Of a stretch of 64,000 bases of DNA, positions 11,224-22,340 are shown one piece after another; positions within the stretch are counted from its first letter, which is position 1, and each line of letters opens with the position of its first letter. The DNA is from Isochrysis galbana. Its lineage: Eukaryota > Haptophyta > Isochrysidales > Isochrysidaceae. The stretch is taken from assembly GCA_018136815.1 (NCBI GenBank), contig CM030933.1:7838284-7902283 (forward strand), given 5' to 3'. The notes beneath the pieces are model-generated. The model had not been told where the DNA came from. It saw nothing but the letters and a program-made list of their open reading frames with translations, and made no database searches. The translations under genes were made by a program, and so were the position numbers.

Positions 11224-13119
11224 GCCCGCGCGCACAGAGCTCGCGCGTTCCTCGCTCTCCTCTCCCCTTTTTCCTTTCCTACCGTTCGTTCCTCTCCCTC
11301 CCTCTTCCCCTTCCCCTGCCCCCTCCCCCCTCCCCCTCCTCTCCCTCCGAGTGAGAGAGAGGCCGCCGCCGCCGCCGCCGCCGCCTTCTTCTTCTCTGCC
11401 CCTCGCCGCCCAAACTCCTCTACTCTCTCCCCCTCCCCCCCCCCCCGCCCCTTCCCCCCCCCTCCCCTGTTCTTCCTCTCTCCTTCTCTCCTCCTCTCCG
11501 GCGGTGGGGTCGATCGATGTTCAAGAAGTACTCCTGACTGCTTTCCCCTTCTTCATCGCTCCCCCCCCCCTCTCTCTCTCCTCGTCTCTCTGTCTCTCCC
11601 CTCTCTTCTTCTCTCTCTCCTGCTCCCCCCCCCCCCTCCCCCGTGGGTTCTTATTTGTTGATCGAGCGATCCATCGATCCTCTCTCCCTCTCCTCTTCTG
11701 CTCACCACCAACTTCAAACTCCTACCGGGGGACATCATGTCCCCGAGCTTGTGGGAAGTTACTCTTCGGGGAGTACATTCTAGTACTCTCCTCCAGGAGC
11801 ACAGAACGGATCGTTCGTGGAGATTACAGCGGAGAAACAGGTCGGCATGATCGGCATGATCGAGGCAAATTCAACCTCAGGCATTTGCATTTGCGCGCGC
11901 GCGCGGGGGGGGGGGGGAGTCTCGTACCTTTTCTTGCGTCGTGAGGCGAGGGGGCCAACAACCAACAACTGATCTCCACCGTCCAACGTCTCCTGCGCGG
12001 CGCCGCCTCCGAGTCTGATGACTCCTGGTCAAACAGCTCACATCTCACATAGCTCAGCATAGCGCTAGCGCTAGCAGTCTTGCCTCCTTTGCCTCTGCTA
12101 CCACCTGCTGCCACCCTCTGCATGCATCATGTCTGCCCGCCAATCGAGCTCGACGAATTGCTTCCGCCACCGCACCCGCACCACTGCCACTGCGTGCTGC
12201 TACTTCTGTTGGGCTTGTGACGGATCGAGCGTGACCACTGGCTCGATGTGCGAAGATACGGGAGGGGTCGAGGGGTCCGATCTGCGGTAGGCGCGGCGCG
12301 AGTCGCGCGAGTGCGGAGGAGAATGATGGACTCTGTCTACCTATTCCCGCTTGGGCGGTTCTAGCCGAGTCAGTTGTCAGTTGTGTGGGCAAAGAGCAGG
12401 GCTTTGCTTAGTTAGTAAGTGTGTGAGTGTCGTGTATCGTGTATATCTTTCTAGTGTTCTTATTCTTATAATCACCGATTCCGATTCTTCTGAGAATGCG
12501 ATAACAAGAGCTGAGGCTAACTAAGGTTTGGTACGGATGAGTGTTGAGAACGAGGACCGCGCGCGCACTCGCGCACCACCAGCCGACCTTGGCCTAGGCC
12601 TAGGTGAGTGCCGAATCGTGGGTACGCCACCGCCAGCGCCACACGCCACACGGTCGCGCACCTCGGGCAGCATTTCCGCGAGCCACGAGCACCGCGAGCT
12701 CGTCACCTCGTCACCTCCGAGCAGTGACAACATCCTCTCCTCCACGGAGGCGGGGAGGGCTGGGAGCGGCAAGGGAGCAAGGGAGAGGGAGGGGAGGGAA
12801 GGAACTGCGGGGGGACCGAGGAGCGAGCGCGGGGTCTGTACTCTGCACTGGGAGGGGCGATGAGGGAGGCGGGGGAAAAGAGACGAGGCGGGAGGCGGGA
12901 GGGGCGGAGCGGAGGGGCGGGGGCGGGGTGGGGCGCGGAGGGGAGGGGCGGGGAGGGGGGTGTCATCCTGCACTTATATCTTACTTATATCGCAAATGAG
13001 GGTGGGTATTAATTAGTAGTACCTTTTTTCGGTTTTCGGGCCGGATCGTGTCTTTTTTTGTCTTTGTCGTTCTTTCTTTCTTCGTCATTCTCTTCGTTCT
13101 TCTGCGGGCGAGTGATGCC
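11224..13119. other. Upstream region of TIR gene B and intergenic DNA
   Basis: From about 11240 to 11700 the plus strand is polypyrimidine, with a GCC-triplet run near 11362-11383; this is the opposite strand polarity to the tract upstream of copy A. A purine-rich block spans about 12745-12960. No gene is supported apart from a possible LINE remnant near 12330-12390. Confidence 0.5.
12330..12392 (-). pseudogene. Possible LINE ORF2 C-terminal remnant
   Basis: On the minus strand a short frame reads DSARTAQAGIGRQ. The LINE tail near 42780-42820 encodes DSARTAQAGMGRQ, a near-identical 13-residue peptide. The similarity is short and the surroundings have decayed, so this is a tentative call. Confidence 0.35.
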
Positions 13120-13545
13120 TGTGCGCGCCATGGCCCCCCTTTGGGGGGTCCCTCGGGGCCCCCTAGAGGGCTAGCCGGCAGCTGGCAGCTGGGGCAGCTC
13201 AGGGGGCAGTGGGCAGTGGGGGCTGGGGCAGTGCCCTTGGCGGCCTCTGGCTTCTCCTGCCTCTCCCTCCCTCGCCTCGCCGGCCCTGGGTGCCCTCATG
13301 GCGGCTCTGGTGGTCTGTGGCTCAGTGGTGGTGGGGGGGGTCAGTACGATCGGGGGCCAGTGCAGGCGAATGCGTGCGGCGTGCGGCGCGCGCTCGGCGA
13401 GAGTTTGGATAGGTGTGATGTCAACTCAGCCCCTGCCAGCGGGCAGGGGCTGAGGACGGTTGTGCAGGCCCACCCATGGGGTGTCTGCGATGGAGAGAGG
13501 GGGGCGCGAGGCCCCCATTGGCCTCCTACTCATAAAAGTAGTTTT
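13120..13545 (+). repeat. Dispersed 3'-hairpin repeat, short copy 2
   Basis: It starts at a GCGCGCCATGGCCCCCCTTTG-like block closely matching position 210 onward, and contains the CTGGCAGCTGGGGCAGCTCAGG core. It ends with the same GGCGCGAGGC box as copy 1 and a terminal hairpin CTACT (13526-13530), loop CATAAA, AGTAG (13537-13541). The hairpin sequence differs from other copies while pairing is kept. Confidence 0.55.
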
Positions 13546-13738
13546 GAAAGCGAGAGAAGGAAAACGAGTAAGCGCAAAGTGATGGTGGACGCGCCATCCC
13601 TTCTTCGTGTCTCTCCCACGATTTCCCATCTCCTCGTCTGTATTGCCGCAGCTGCAGCTAATGGCAGCATGTCCGTCCACCCGTCCCCTTAAAAACAGCT
13701 GGCATCCACACTTTGCAGGACCAAAAGAACATCTATGA

Positions 13739-14620
13739 CTATGTCTTGAGCTTTAGATAGCCTAAGCTCACCAACTCCTCAAAGTGCGTGTGGATAAATT
13801 CCTCGAATCGCGAGACTGAGACTAGTGTCCTTTTCTGCATCATCCAGATGAATTGTACGATTAGGTGATTATCTCGGTGATCGAGCTGCCGCTGCATGGC
13901 TTGCGCAAGTGCGTCTGCCACGAACATTGAAATGTAGGTCACCATCATGGCGACAAAGAGCACCGTTGCCAACTGTTCCTCTGCGGCCATCAGGCAGTCG
14001 AACTTGCGCCCCGATTCGGAGTTGTCGGCACAAAAGATCTTCTGCCGGCGTGTACTTTGTTGGTCGCGCACGTACTGCGCGACAATGTTCGAAAGGCACC
14101 ATACCTGAGATATGACGAACCATTGAAGGGCAGAGCCGGCTCTGAAGGCAGCTCCGTAGATGCCGACAATTCCCGACACTGCCGTGACCGTGACGGTCAT
14201 GAGCAGCAGCTGGGACTCAATGCCGTCCAGAGCGGAGCTAAGCGTGACGAGGAAGCTGGCTGCGCACGCCGACTGCACAGCGCATAGCAGCATGAGTGCG
14301 ACCCTCAGCTGCTGCACTTGGCGCTCACGCACGGTCGCAGCGAGTCGGTCCTCCATGTTCTTGAAGTAGTGCGCCATGTCGTCGGGCTCCGGCGTGGAGG
14401 CCATAGATCCGAAGAGACGCGACGCGCCGACGCCGCGCCGCTGTGCGGCCGGCACCTGCATGTAGGCCATCGCGCCGAGCGGTGGCTGTCGCTCGAGGAA
14501 GGAGGACAAGGCCAGCGTCCGTGCGGGCGCCAGAGCGGCTGCCAGTCGGGTCGAGGACGACCGTTGTATTGTAGAGTACTCTACTAGGAGGTCGGCCAAT
14601 TCCACTTCCTCTGCTGGCAT
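13739..14620 (-). CDS. Four-span membrane protein of unknown function
   Basis: A single open frame of 293 residues starts at the ATG at 14620. A polar N-terminal region of about 100 residues, with a possible amphipathic segment at 85-104, is followed by four hydrophobic spans at about 105-128, 137-158, 163-184 and 217-240. The loop between spans 3 and 4 is charged and has two Cys (CADNSESGRKFDC). The C-terminus is soluble and ends LGYLKLKT. The topology recalls tetraspanins, but the CCG motif is absent, so I do not assign that family. No introns were needed; internal Met51 or Met54 could be alternative starts. Function is unknown. Confidence 0.6.
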   Translation of the reverse strand: MPAEEVELADLLVEYSTIQRSSSTRLAAALAPARTLALSSFLERQPPLGAMAYMQVPAAQRRGVGASRLFGSMASTPEPDDMAHYFKNMEDRLAATVRERQVQQLRVALMLLCAVQSACAASFLVTLSSALDGIESQLLLMTVTVTAVSGIVGIYGAAFRAGSALQWFVISQVWCLSNIVAQYVRDQQSTRRQKIFCADNSESGRKFDCLMAAEEQLATVLFVAMMVTYISMFVADALAQAMQRQLDHRDNHLIVQFIWMMQKRTLVSVSRFEEFIHTHFEELVSLGYLKLKT

Positions 14621-16383
14621 GCTGGCATGTCCTTCCCCCTCCCCTAATCCCCTAATGGTAATTTTTTGTCTCTAGAGCCCCCCCAGGGCTTGATCAGGGT
14701 CCATGGGGATGGTCAGTCTAATAGGGTTTATGGTGGACATGAGGGAGCAGGATGCTCCAATGCTGAGCCGTGGCCAGCCCCCTATACCCCATGCGATCTC
14801 ACACTCTCACACCTTGTCCTTGTAAGCAGGGCCTGTGATCTTGTGGTGTGTCGTAAGGAGCTGTGGCTGTGGTGCGGCTGGGTGTGAGTGGAGGATGAAC
14901 TGTAACATGAGATGTAAGGCCCGATTGGAGCATGGGGGGTGAACAATGGGGAGCCGGGGAAGCGTGCGGGGACGGGGCCGAAGACATGGGCGCACACTCG
15001 GCCATCACGGGGCGCAGCAGCACGAGAACGGGGACGGAGGACGGACGAGGGGGCACAGGGAGCGCTCGAGCGATGGCGCAAAGCGTAGTCAAGACACAGA
15101 GGGGAAAACGTCACGCGCGGGGGGAAAGAAATCGCGCGGGAAAGAAATAGACAAAGGGGTACTGGTCACAATAGTTCAATCCATGGTTATTATTACATTG
15201 TCAACTCCTCTCCGCGGGCTTGGCGGCTTGGCGCTACTCGTACCTCGTACACAAGGTACAAGGTCCTGGCAGGCGACAGGGTGCTCTGTTAGACCACAAT
15301 TATATTGTTAGCCCACTTGGGCTAACACCTAGCACCTAGCTCAAAAGTGCTGTTAGCCCTTGTCTAACACCAGCCGAAAACACTGTTAGCCAAGCCTGGG
15401 CAATCACCATGCTACTATAAGATCACAGCCCCTGCTTGTAAGGACCCAAGGAAGGGGGCTGTGTTGTTGGTGGTGCCGGGCCGGCCCCTCGTGCGCGAGC
15501 ACGAGGGCAGTACCGCGGCTGTGTAGGGGCCAGGCCCGGAGGCCTTCCCTATTGGAGCGTCCAGCTGGTAAGGTGTAAGATGTGGGGTGCGAGAAAGTGG
15601 CTAAGTGGCTGTGGCTGTGGAGGGTGTTGTGGTTGTGCTGCAGCATGGCAGCATGGCAGCTGCCAGCATACAGGCTTCTAGCTTGCTGTTCGCGGTGTTG
15701 CGTGGCGTGGCGTGGCGGCTCTAGTGCCCACCTGGCTGGGCGGGTCTTCCTGGCGCAATCGCTTCGGCGACAGCGGTGTGTCCATCAATACTTCGTCGAT
15801 CGCGGCGGCAGCGGGAGAGGGAGGCGGCGCGCGCTCCATGACCCTATCAGTTTACTGATAGTTGGGGGCGGACGGGGGTGAAAAATCATACCGGACCTCA
15901 GGTTGCACCTTCTCATATCGTTACGCCGCCGGCAGGCTAGCGGTACCACTGCCACTGCATAAGAGGTTGGCGGTATATTTATATTCAGGGGGTGGGAAGC
16001 GTCGCCACCTCGCCAGTGGGGGGGAAACGCTGCGACTCAACCCCCTAGTACGTGCTCTCGCAGCTGGTGCCGCCTAGACCGCTCAATGAGCCTCATTTGG
16101 AGGGCTCATGACGGTCTCATTTCTGGATGTGAGTTAGAGCTCGTCCCTGCATGGTCCAACTTGAATCGTGCTCAACACGTCCTCCCACTCTAGTCATCTT
16201 CAACTCACATGTCAAGCTGAAGGCAAGGGCGCGCAAGCCACACTGTCCAAGCAACATGCCTCCAGCGTAAAGCCGGCATGGTGTTCATCTGCCGAAGTTG
16301 CTGACGACGATTGCGCGCGGGCCGCACCGGGCTCGCCTTGATGGGAGCAGTCCTCGCTGTAGTGTCGGACTACGAAATGCACA
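14621..16383. other. Intergenic region with TTAGCC-type short repeats
   Basis: Between about 15288 and 15400 the words TGTTAGCC, GGCTAACA and TGTCTAACA recur in both orientations around TAACACCTAGCACCTAGC. A palindromic CTCGTGC/GCACGAG pair lies near 15488-15506. Around 15960-16036 a relative of the GGGGGGAAA-GCTGCG repeat occurs. No gene is supported. Confidence 0.5.
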
Positions 16384-18584
16384 TCAAAAATCGGCATCGA
16401 GCGAGAACTCGCGCCCACCCCCTTTGGTGCCACCCCCCATAACGCCTGCCTTTTGGTATTCGCCCACTCGCCGCTCAAAGAAATTGGTTTTGCCCTATGA
16501 CGCAGTGAGGAGCGTTGTGGAGTCATGTAGACCTCTGTGCACAGCCTTGCGACGCGTCGATCAAATGGGAATAGAAACGTCACCAACGGTTATGAAGCTC
16601 ATATGGCCCTCTCTATCCGTATTCGCATAGGAGAGTCTTCCATGGAGAGATGCACTTGTGCACATAGACTCGCCAGCTCGTGTCAAGCCGGAGTATTGGA
16701 TCAAGCGGCGGCCGCACATACCTGCATTGAGATCAGATCCATCCAGTTGAAGGGGTTGGTGCTCTCAAAGTGCGCCTCGAAGCCAAGCTCACGGAGCAGC
16801 CGATCCGCGACAAACTCGATGTACTAAGGCGACGCAAGGGCAAGTGGCCGTTACTTTGGCGCTAGGAAGTGAGGCAGCAGCAAGGTCGTACAAATCGCAC
16901 CTGCGTCATAAGCTTCGCATTCATACCGATGAGTGAGACGGGGAGTGCATCCGTGACGAAGCTGCGTTCGATGTCGACCGCCTCGGTGACAATCTCGATG
17001 ACCTAGCATAAGGGGCAGCATGCAAATAACACGTCCAACGCATATGTTGCACCAGCGCAAGCCCAACAATGAATAGGAAGGCTGGGCCTTGTGAGCGGAG
17101 GGTACAGCGAGCACATGTGCAAGCTCATTCACGCTAGCTGCGGCACACAAGCAGAATGATGAGGTTAGCAGCTGCTTGCTCACCCTCTCCCGGGACGGAG
17201 GCCGTTCGAGCTTCGAAAAGAGCAGACAGGCAAAGTCGCAATGCAGGCCTTCATCACGAGAAATGAGCTCATTCGAGAATGTGAGGCCAGGCATCAGGCC
17301 GCGCTTCTGCGAAGGTCTCGCAGCGCGGCAGCGGTCAGGTCATGCGACGACTTGTAGCGTCGCTGATCATGGAGGCCGCCGCACTGGTGCGAAGCGGCTC
17401 GCATGCTCAGACAGGCTGGGCGTTTGCACACCTTCAGCCAAAAGAGCGCACAAAAGGAGCCGGAGAAAAAAATGCCTTCAACGGCCGCGAAGGCGACAAG
17501 CCGCTCAGCAAAGGACGCCCTCTCCCCAATCCAGCGCAACGCCCATTGTGCCTGCACAGTACGCAGATGTTGTTGAGCCAGACGGCGTTGAGCGCCACGG
17601 TGTAGGAAGGGGCGCCACCCAGCCCAACATGCGGTCAAAGCCATAGCTTTGTGTGTTCGTCCATGGGACGGCAGGAAGCTCATCTGGGGCGCGAGGTGGG
17701 GGCGGAGAGGGGGGGGGGGGGGGGAGGGGGTGGCACGGGCTCACCTTGCGAGCCACGCACGGGACCTCCTTGATGGCGCCAAGCAACCGTCGCCGTTCAG
17801 AGGGCTCCTGGATAAACGTATCGATAAGCAACGAGTACGTCTCTGAGTGGATGTTTTCCATCGCTAGCTGGAAGCCGTAGAAGCACCGTGCCTCAGCTAT
17901 TTTGACATCTCCTGCATGCCAGCAAAAGTAACGGGCACATTAAGCAGACGCGCTACCCGCTCAAGGCCGACTGCAGCCACAACAGAGCACGCCATTGCAT
18001 CGCCTTCCGTCCCAACTCATCACTTCTCGCCTCCGTCGTGCCCGATTTCTATGGCTTGGCAATCACTCACGGCAAAAGCGCTCGGCAAGATTCTCGACGA
18101 CGATGCCGTCAGAAGAGGCAAAGAACGCAAGCACGTGAGAGACAAAATGACGCTCGCCTTCGTTTAGCCGCTCCCAGTCCTTGCGGTCGGGGCTCAAGTC
18201 GATCTCCTCAGCTGTCCAGAAGGACGCCTCATGCTGCTTATACATTCGCCACATGTCGGGATGCTGGATGGGGAAGAGGACGAAGCGATCCTCTGCAGCA
18301 CGGCAGAGCGGCTCGACAAAAGCCTCCTCATCGCATTCCGGCTCCACGCTGCCGCCGGCCTCGCCGGGCGCAGGCTGTGGCTCATGCCAGTATTCGATCT
18401 TGTCGTCAAGCGCGCTGTCTGCCCCGCACTCGAGGGCATGCTCGTTCGTGTCCCAACGGACGTGCGCACGGCGCGAGGCGCGCCCGTCGGCGTATCGCGG
18501 TTGCTCGGGCAGCGGCCCGGCGGGCAGCGTGCTGGCGCTTGCAAGCGCGGTCGCGCAGAGAAGGGCTGAGGTGGACGAGCCCAT
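16384..18584 (-). CDS. RNR2: Ribonucleoside-diphosphate reductase small subunit (R2, class Ia)
   Basis: Provides the diferric-tyrosyl radical cofactor for reduction of ribonucleotides to deoxyribonucleotides. Seven exons (18584-18071, 17911-17745, 17551-17432, 17306-17184, 17002-16901, 16823-16722, 16494-16384) join with GT-AG introns into 412 residues, close to the family length. Iron ligands are Asp129 (EEIDL), Glu190 and His193 (ENIHSE), Glu252 ([11 protein letters not shown]), Glu286 and His289 (SRDEGLH). The radical Tyr is Tyr197 in ETYSLLID. The C-terminus FSLDADF is the R1-binding tail. The first 25 residues are unusually hydrophobic for a cytosolic R2 and resemble a targeting peptide; start choice at 18584 is the first ATG after a GC-rich low-complexity leader. 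An arm of an inverted repeat lies about 165 bp upstream. Confidence 0.95.
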
Positions 18585-18749
18585 CCGCCTCCGGCGGCGG
18601 CCGTCCCGCGCAGCGAGTGGAGGAGGGATGGTCTGCCGCGCCGCGCCGCGTGGGGGGGCGGGGGAGGGGGGGAGGAAAGGGGCGGGGGAAAGGGGCTGGG
18701 GAGGGGGGGGGGGGGGGCGGGCTCCGAGGCTCGGCGGAGGAAGCGGCCA

Positions 18750-18927
18750 GGAAAGGGGGGGAAAGATCACCGGGGGGAGGCGCGGGCCACCGGACCATAT
18801 CTAAGCCCTTCACCCCTATCCCCCTAGTAGTGTACGGGGGGAGCCGCCTGATGGCGGGGGGAGAAGGGCCGGGGGAGTGGGGGTGTGTAGAAAGTATGCT
18901 ACGTACTACGTGTAGTAGGTAGTGGTT
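18750..18927 (-). repeat. Left arm of a long inverted repeat (5' part of the hairpin-repeat family)
   Basis: About 175 bp here are the near-perfect reverse complement of 20021-20202, including AAAGATCACCGG, CCATATCTAAGCCC, the CCCCTAGTAGTGTACGG block and GTAGAAAGTATGC. Homologous bases also form the 5' part of the insertion at 46924-47670. This arm begins about 165 bp upstream of the R2 start codon. Confidence 0.85.
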
Positions 18928-19545
18928 TGGCGGTGGGAAGCGAGAGGCACCGGCCCCCCGGGGGGCGGGGGGGGAAGGGGGGGGGAGGGGAGCGCCCTCG
19001 CCGTGGGCGCCGTGGCGCTTGTGTCGCTCTCTACTCTCTACGCTAGAGAGGAGGGTGCGGCGGGGTGGGCTGGGGCTGGAGCGGGGTGGGCCTTCATCTA
19101 CACGTCACGTGTGTGCCAAAAGTGAGAACGTGCGTTGGGCACTCAGCTAGCTGAGAAACCACAGTGTGAGTAGTGAGTAGGCACATGTACTCCGTATGTA
19201 CTCAACCTACACGTGAAACACAGGAACAGTGTTTTTTTTGGAGGCCCAAAACATGTTTTTCGCTGTTTTAACCCTAGTATGTGCCAAAAATGGACTTTTG
19301 GGGGGCTGAGGAATCAGCTTCGGGTGCTGTTTAGCACTCAATTTTTCGGCTAGGCGGACTGTACATAGGCGGGAAAGAACCCCCTAAGAGTCATGACACT
19401 AGTGTAGGGAGATTACACTCTTATTCTGAGCAGTGAAAATGGCGAAATCGCAAATCGCCCTAAAAATCACCAAAAACCCCCGACTACGGCAGAAGACACC
19501 GATGACAAGCGAAAAAGCACTGGACATGGTAATAGGCACCCACTC
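18928..19545. other. Spacer between inverted-repeat arms, left part
   Basis: No coding region is supported. A G-rich tract spans about 18954-18990, and AT-richer DNA follows 19130 with short T and A runs. A MITE-like element interrupts the spacer further right. Confidence 0.4.
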
Positions 19546-19953
19546 CCTGCCGGCCCCAGATGGGACAATAGGCTTCTAATAGGTTCTATTAAGAGGTCAA
19601 GAGGCCTACCAGACCTGTTACCTGTTAATAGGTAATAGGTAAAAAAAACCTTTCAATATTCTCGCCTCGCGCGTGGCTATAGGCCTATACTATAGGTACC
19701 GCTATCGTAGCCACGCCCAAATCATCTCGGATCCCTTCCTCTCCCTAGTAACTTAGCTCAGAAGTCAGAAGCCAATCATATTCATAATATACATCACACA
19801 CTCATACATCATACATCTATAATATTAGTAAAATGAGTTTTATTTTGACCTGTTACGGACCTATTGCGACCTGTCAATAGGTCCTCTTAATAGGAAGAGG
19901 CCCCCGAAACCTGTTGACCTTGTACCTGTTGTCCCATCCGGGCTGCCGGCAGG
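19546..19953. mobile_element. MITE-like element with terminal inverted repeats
   Basis: The 408-bp unit starts CCTGCCGG and ends CCGGCAGG. Inside the ends both arms read GATGGGACAA followed by TAGG or CAGG, and both contain runs of CCTGTTA and TAATAGG, giving imperfect inverted repeats of roughly 100 bp. There is no coding capacity. The flanks (CACCCACT left, CACCACAT right) are only partly alike, so a target duplication is not established. Confidence 0.6.
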
Positions 19954-20020
19954 CACCACATCTGAACTGAGGGCGCTTAGGCTTATCCACACCACACAGA
20001 TTGTGCACTCGCGGCGAATG

Positions 20021-20918
20021 GAACCACTACCACTACCTACTACACGTAGTACGTAGCATACTTTCTACACCCCCACTCCCCCGGCCCTTCTCCCCCCGCC
20101 ATCAGGCGGCTCCCCCCGTACACTACTAGGGGGATAGGGGTGAAGGGCTTAGATATGGTCCGGTGGCCCGCGCCTCCCCCCGGTGATCTTTCCCCCCCTT
20201 CCTCTTGTGTCTCCGAGTGGGCGGCCGACTCTGTCCCGACTTATCCTGTAAACAGGAGCGGGACTTACCAAATTTTCGGTAAGCGGAGCTCTCGCTCCGC
20301 CCACCCCCTTCTCCGCGCCTCTCTCCCCTCTCCTGCGGCACGCGCGATGGCGCGCCTGCGGCAGCCCTTCCCTCCTGGTTCTGGCGCCCCCGTCTTCTCT
20401 TACCCAAACGGGGCGAGAAGACACGTAAAAGCCGGAGGGGAGAGCTGCCACTCCCCCCTCCCCTCCCTCTTCCCTTTCCCTCCTCTCTTCCCTGCGGCGG
20501 GGGCCCATGGCGCGCGCCTGCGGCCCCTCTTCAGGTCCCCAGGAGGCCAGCAGGGGCCTGGGAGCGCAGCTCAGGGGGCAGGTGAGGCTGGGGCATGGCC
20601 CTGGCCCCTCCTGCCTCTCCATCGCTGGCTCTCGAGCCCCTGCCAGTCGACTGGAGCTGGCTGGGGGGTCCTGATCAGGGGGGCCCAGGGGGAGGAGGGA
20701 CTGGTCAGAGGGATGGGCTGGCCACGACAGGCCAGGGCGGGCGAATCAGGCGTGCCTGTGGGGAGTGGGGAGAGGGATGGGTCAGCATGGCAGTGTTCTC
20801 CTGGCAAGCCATCAGGCATGCCAGGAGAGTGGGTGGTTCCTCCCCCATGGCGGGGGAGGAGTGGAGAGAGGGGGGGGCTCGTGCCCCGCCATGGGTGAAC
20901 CAAGTATAAACTTAGTTG
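20021..20918 (+). repeat. Dispersed 3'-hairpin repeat, long copy
   Basis: It aligns with the insertion at 46924-47670: the same 5' block (TTTCTACACCCCCA, GCCATCAGGCG, CTAGGGGGATAGGGG, TTAGATATGG), a middle TTATCCTGTAAACAGG box, and the end ACCAAGTATAAACTTAGTTG. The final bases form a hairpin AACCAAGT/ACTTAGTT with an ATAA loop. The first 180 bases are also the right arm of the inverted repeat paired with 18750-18927. Short internal open frames differ between copies. Confidence 0.75.
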
Positions 20919-20925
20919 CCGTCCC

Positions 20926-22260
20926 TCACGGCTAGGCTCTTCAGTTGTCGCGCTGGCTATGAGAACGATGGCATTCACACCTATCTCAACGACGATCGCT
21001 ACTTGAAGCTCCCCGGGGGGAGTTAGCCCGGATGGCTACCTCCGGCCCTCACTACACCATTGGCTTCGATGCCGCTCTCACCGCCTCCGACGTCTCAGAT
21101 GAGCCTACTACGGCCGCTTTATGGCATGCCCGGCTAGCTCACTTTGGCGTCAATCGGATTCGAGCCTCCATGTTAGCGCGCGATCAGCACAGCTCACATG
21201 CATCTGCGAAAGCTCTCGATTGCACGTCGTGGTAGTCGTGCCGTTGTCGACGAATTTCTAGCCGATTACGATTACGCGAAGCGGTTTAATATTAGCATCG
21301 TTGGTGTGAGCCAACTCGATTTCTGGGCTACGAAATCACTCGAGATCGCGACAAACGAACCATGTTGCTACGTCAAACACGTTATATTGAGGATGTACAC
21401 ACTGAATTCTTGAGTAAGTCTTGTTCTAAGGACTTTGGAGTCCCCGTCTGTGCTTCCAAGATTGACCACTTTCACAAGCTAGGTGTCGCCTCAAGTGACC
21501 TCGAACGTTCACAAATGCGAAATAAGTCGTATCTCAAGCTCATCGGCTCACTTCTATGGATCACCATTACGCGGCCGGATGTTGCTTTCTATGTTTCGTT
21601 CCTATGTCAATTTATGCACGACCCATCTCCGGATTGCTATGAGGCTGCCTTAGGCGTCTTGTGCTATTTGCACCACTCCCGTCACCTCGGGTTAACCTAT
21701 GACGGATCTGTTGATAAGCTCGACATCTACGCTGATTCTTCATGGGGATCCATGCCTAAACCATTTGCAGGCTACGCTCTTATGTATGGGGAGCGGCCAT
21801 CTCATTTCGTTCAAGGAAGCTGACTATCGTTGCGCAGTCCTCTGCTGAGGCCGAGACCGCCATATATGCTTTAGCGGCCCGGGATCTACGCTTTATGTTA
21901 CATCTGTTCGAGTTCGTTGATCTTCCTCGATCGCTACCTATTGGCATTCATACTGACAATTCCGCTGCTCGTGACTCGATTAAGAATCCTGGAGTCACCG
22001 CTCGCAATCGCCATTATGAGCGTTGGCTACTGTACGCTCGAGAACAACATCTCCACAAGATATCAGTTCCTATTTGGATTGGTACTGGACAAATGACAGC
22101 GGATATCTTCACCAAATGTCTCGATAAGACAACCTTCTATCGTCACCGGGCTACACTTCTCAATTCTGATTGATGCATATGATGTTAGCCCTTCCAGTCT
22201 TCGGACTGAGTCCGTCCTTCCTCGTCTTTAAGGCAGCATCAGTGTCATGCTGTGGGGGAG
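20926..22260 (+). pseudogene. Ty1/copia pol remnant (GAG-pre-integrase, RT thumb, RNase H)
   Basis: A broken copia polyprotein. Near 21106-21230 the frame reads ALWHARLAHFGVNRIRA, a GAG-pre-integrase signature. The integrase core and most of the reverse transcriptase are missing. Around 21540-21820 it reads GSLLWITITRPDVAFYVS and LDIYADSSWG, the RT-to-RNase H junction. At 21830-22173 come VAQSSAEAETAIYAL and HTDNSAARDS, typical RNase H ends. Several frameshifts separate the parts. The segment ends with a polypurine-like tract GTGGGGGAG at 22252-22260. Confidence 0.85.
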
Positions 22261-22340
22261 TGTCTGGAGTTTTGTAGTAGAAGGGGCTCATAGTCCCCAT
22301 GTGCCTTGGTGTACGCTTAATTGGGTGTCCTCCGATCTCG
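22261..22340 (+). mobile_element. Probable start of the copia 3' LTR
   Basis: TGTCTGGAG begins immediately after the GTGGGGGAG tract, as expected for a polypurine tract followed by an LTR starting TG. The far end of the LTR is not identifiable without its 5' partner. The strawberry-notch start codon lies 595 bp downstream. Confidence 0.5.

Noticed and set aside
10895..11944. 349-codon plus-strand frame
   Set aside because: It is antisense to exon 1 of receptor copy B and then runs through a CT-rich tract giving Pro/Ser repeats; no family resemblance.
13739..14620. Tetraspanin assignment for the four-span protein
   Set aside because: Topology fits, but the CCG motif and the large-loop Cys pattern are missing.
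18038..18922. 294-codon plus-strand frame
   Set aside because: Antisense of the well-supported R2 exon 1 and the inverted-repeat arm.
19531..19960. 8-bp hAT-type target duplication around the MITE-like element
   Set aside because: The flanks CACCCACT and CACCACAT differ at several positions.
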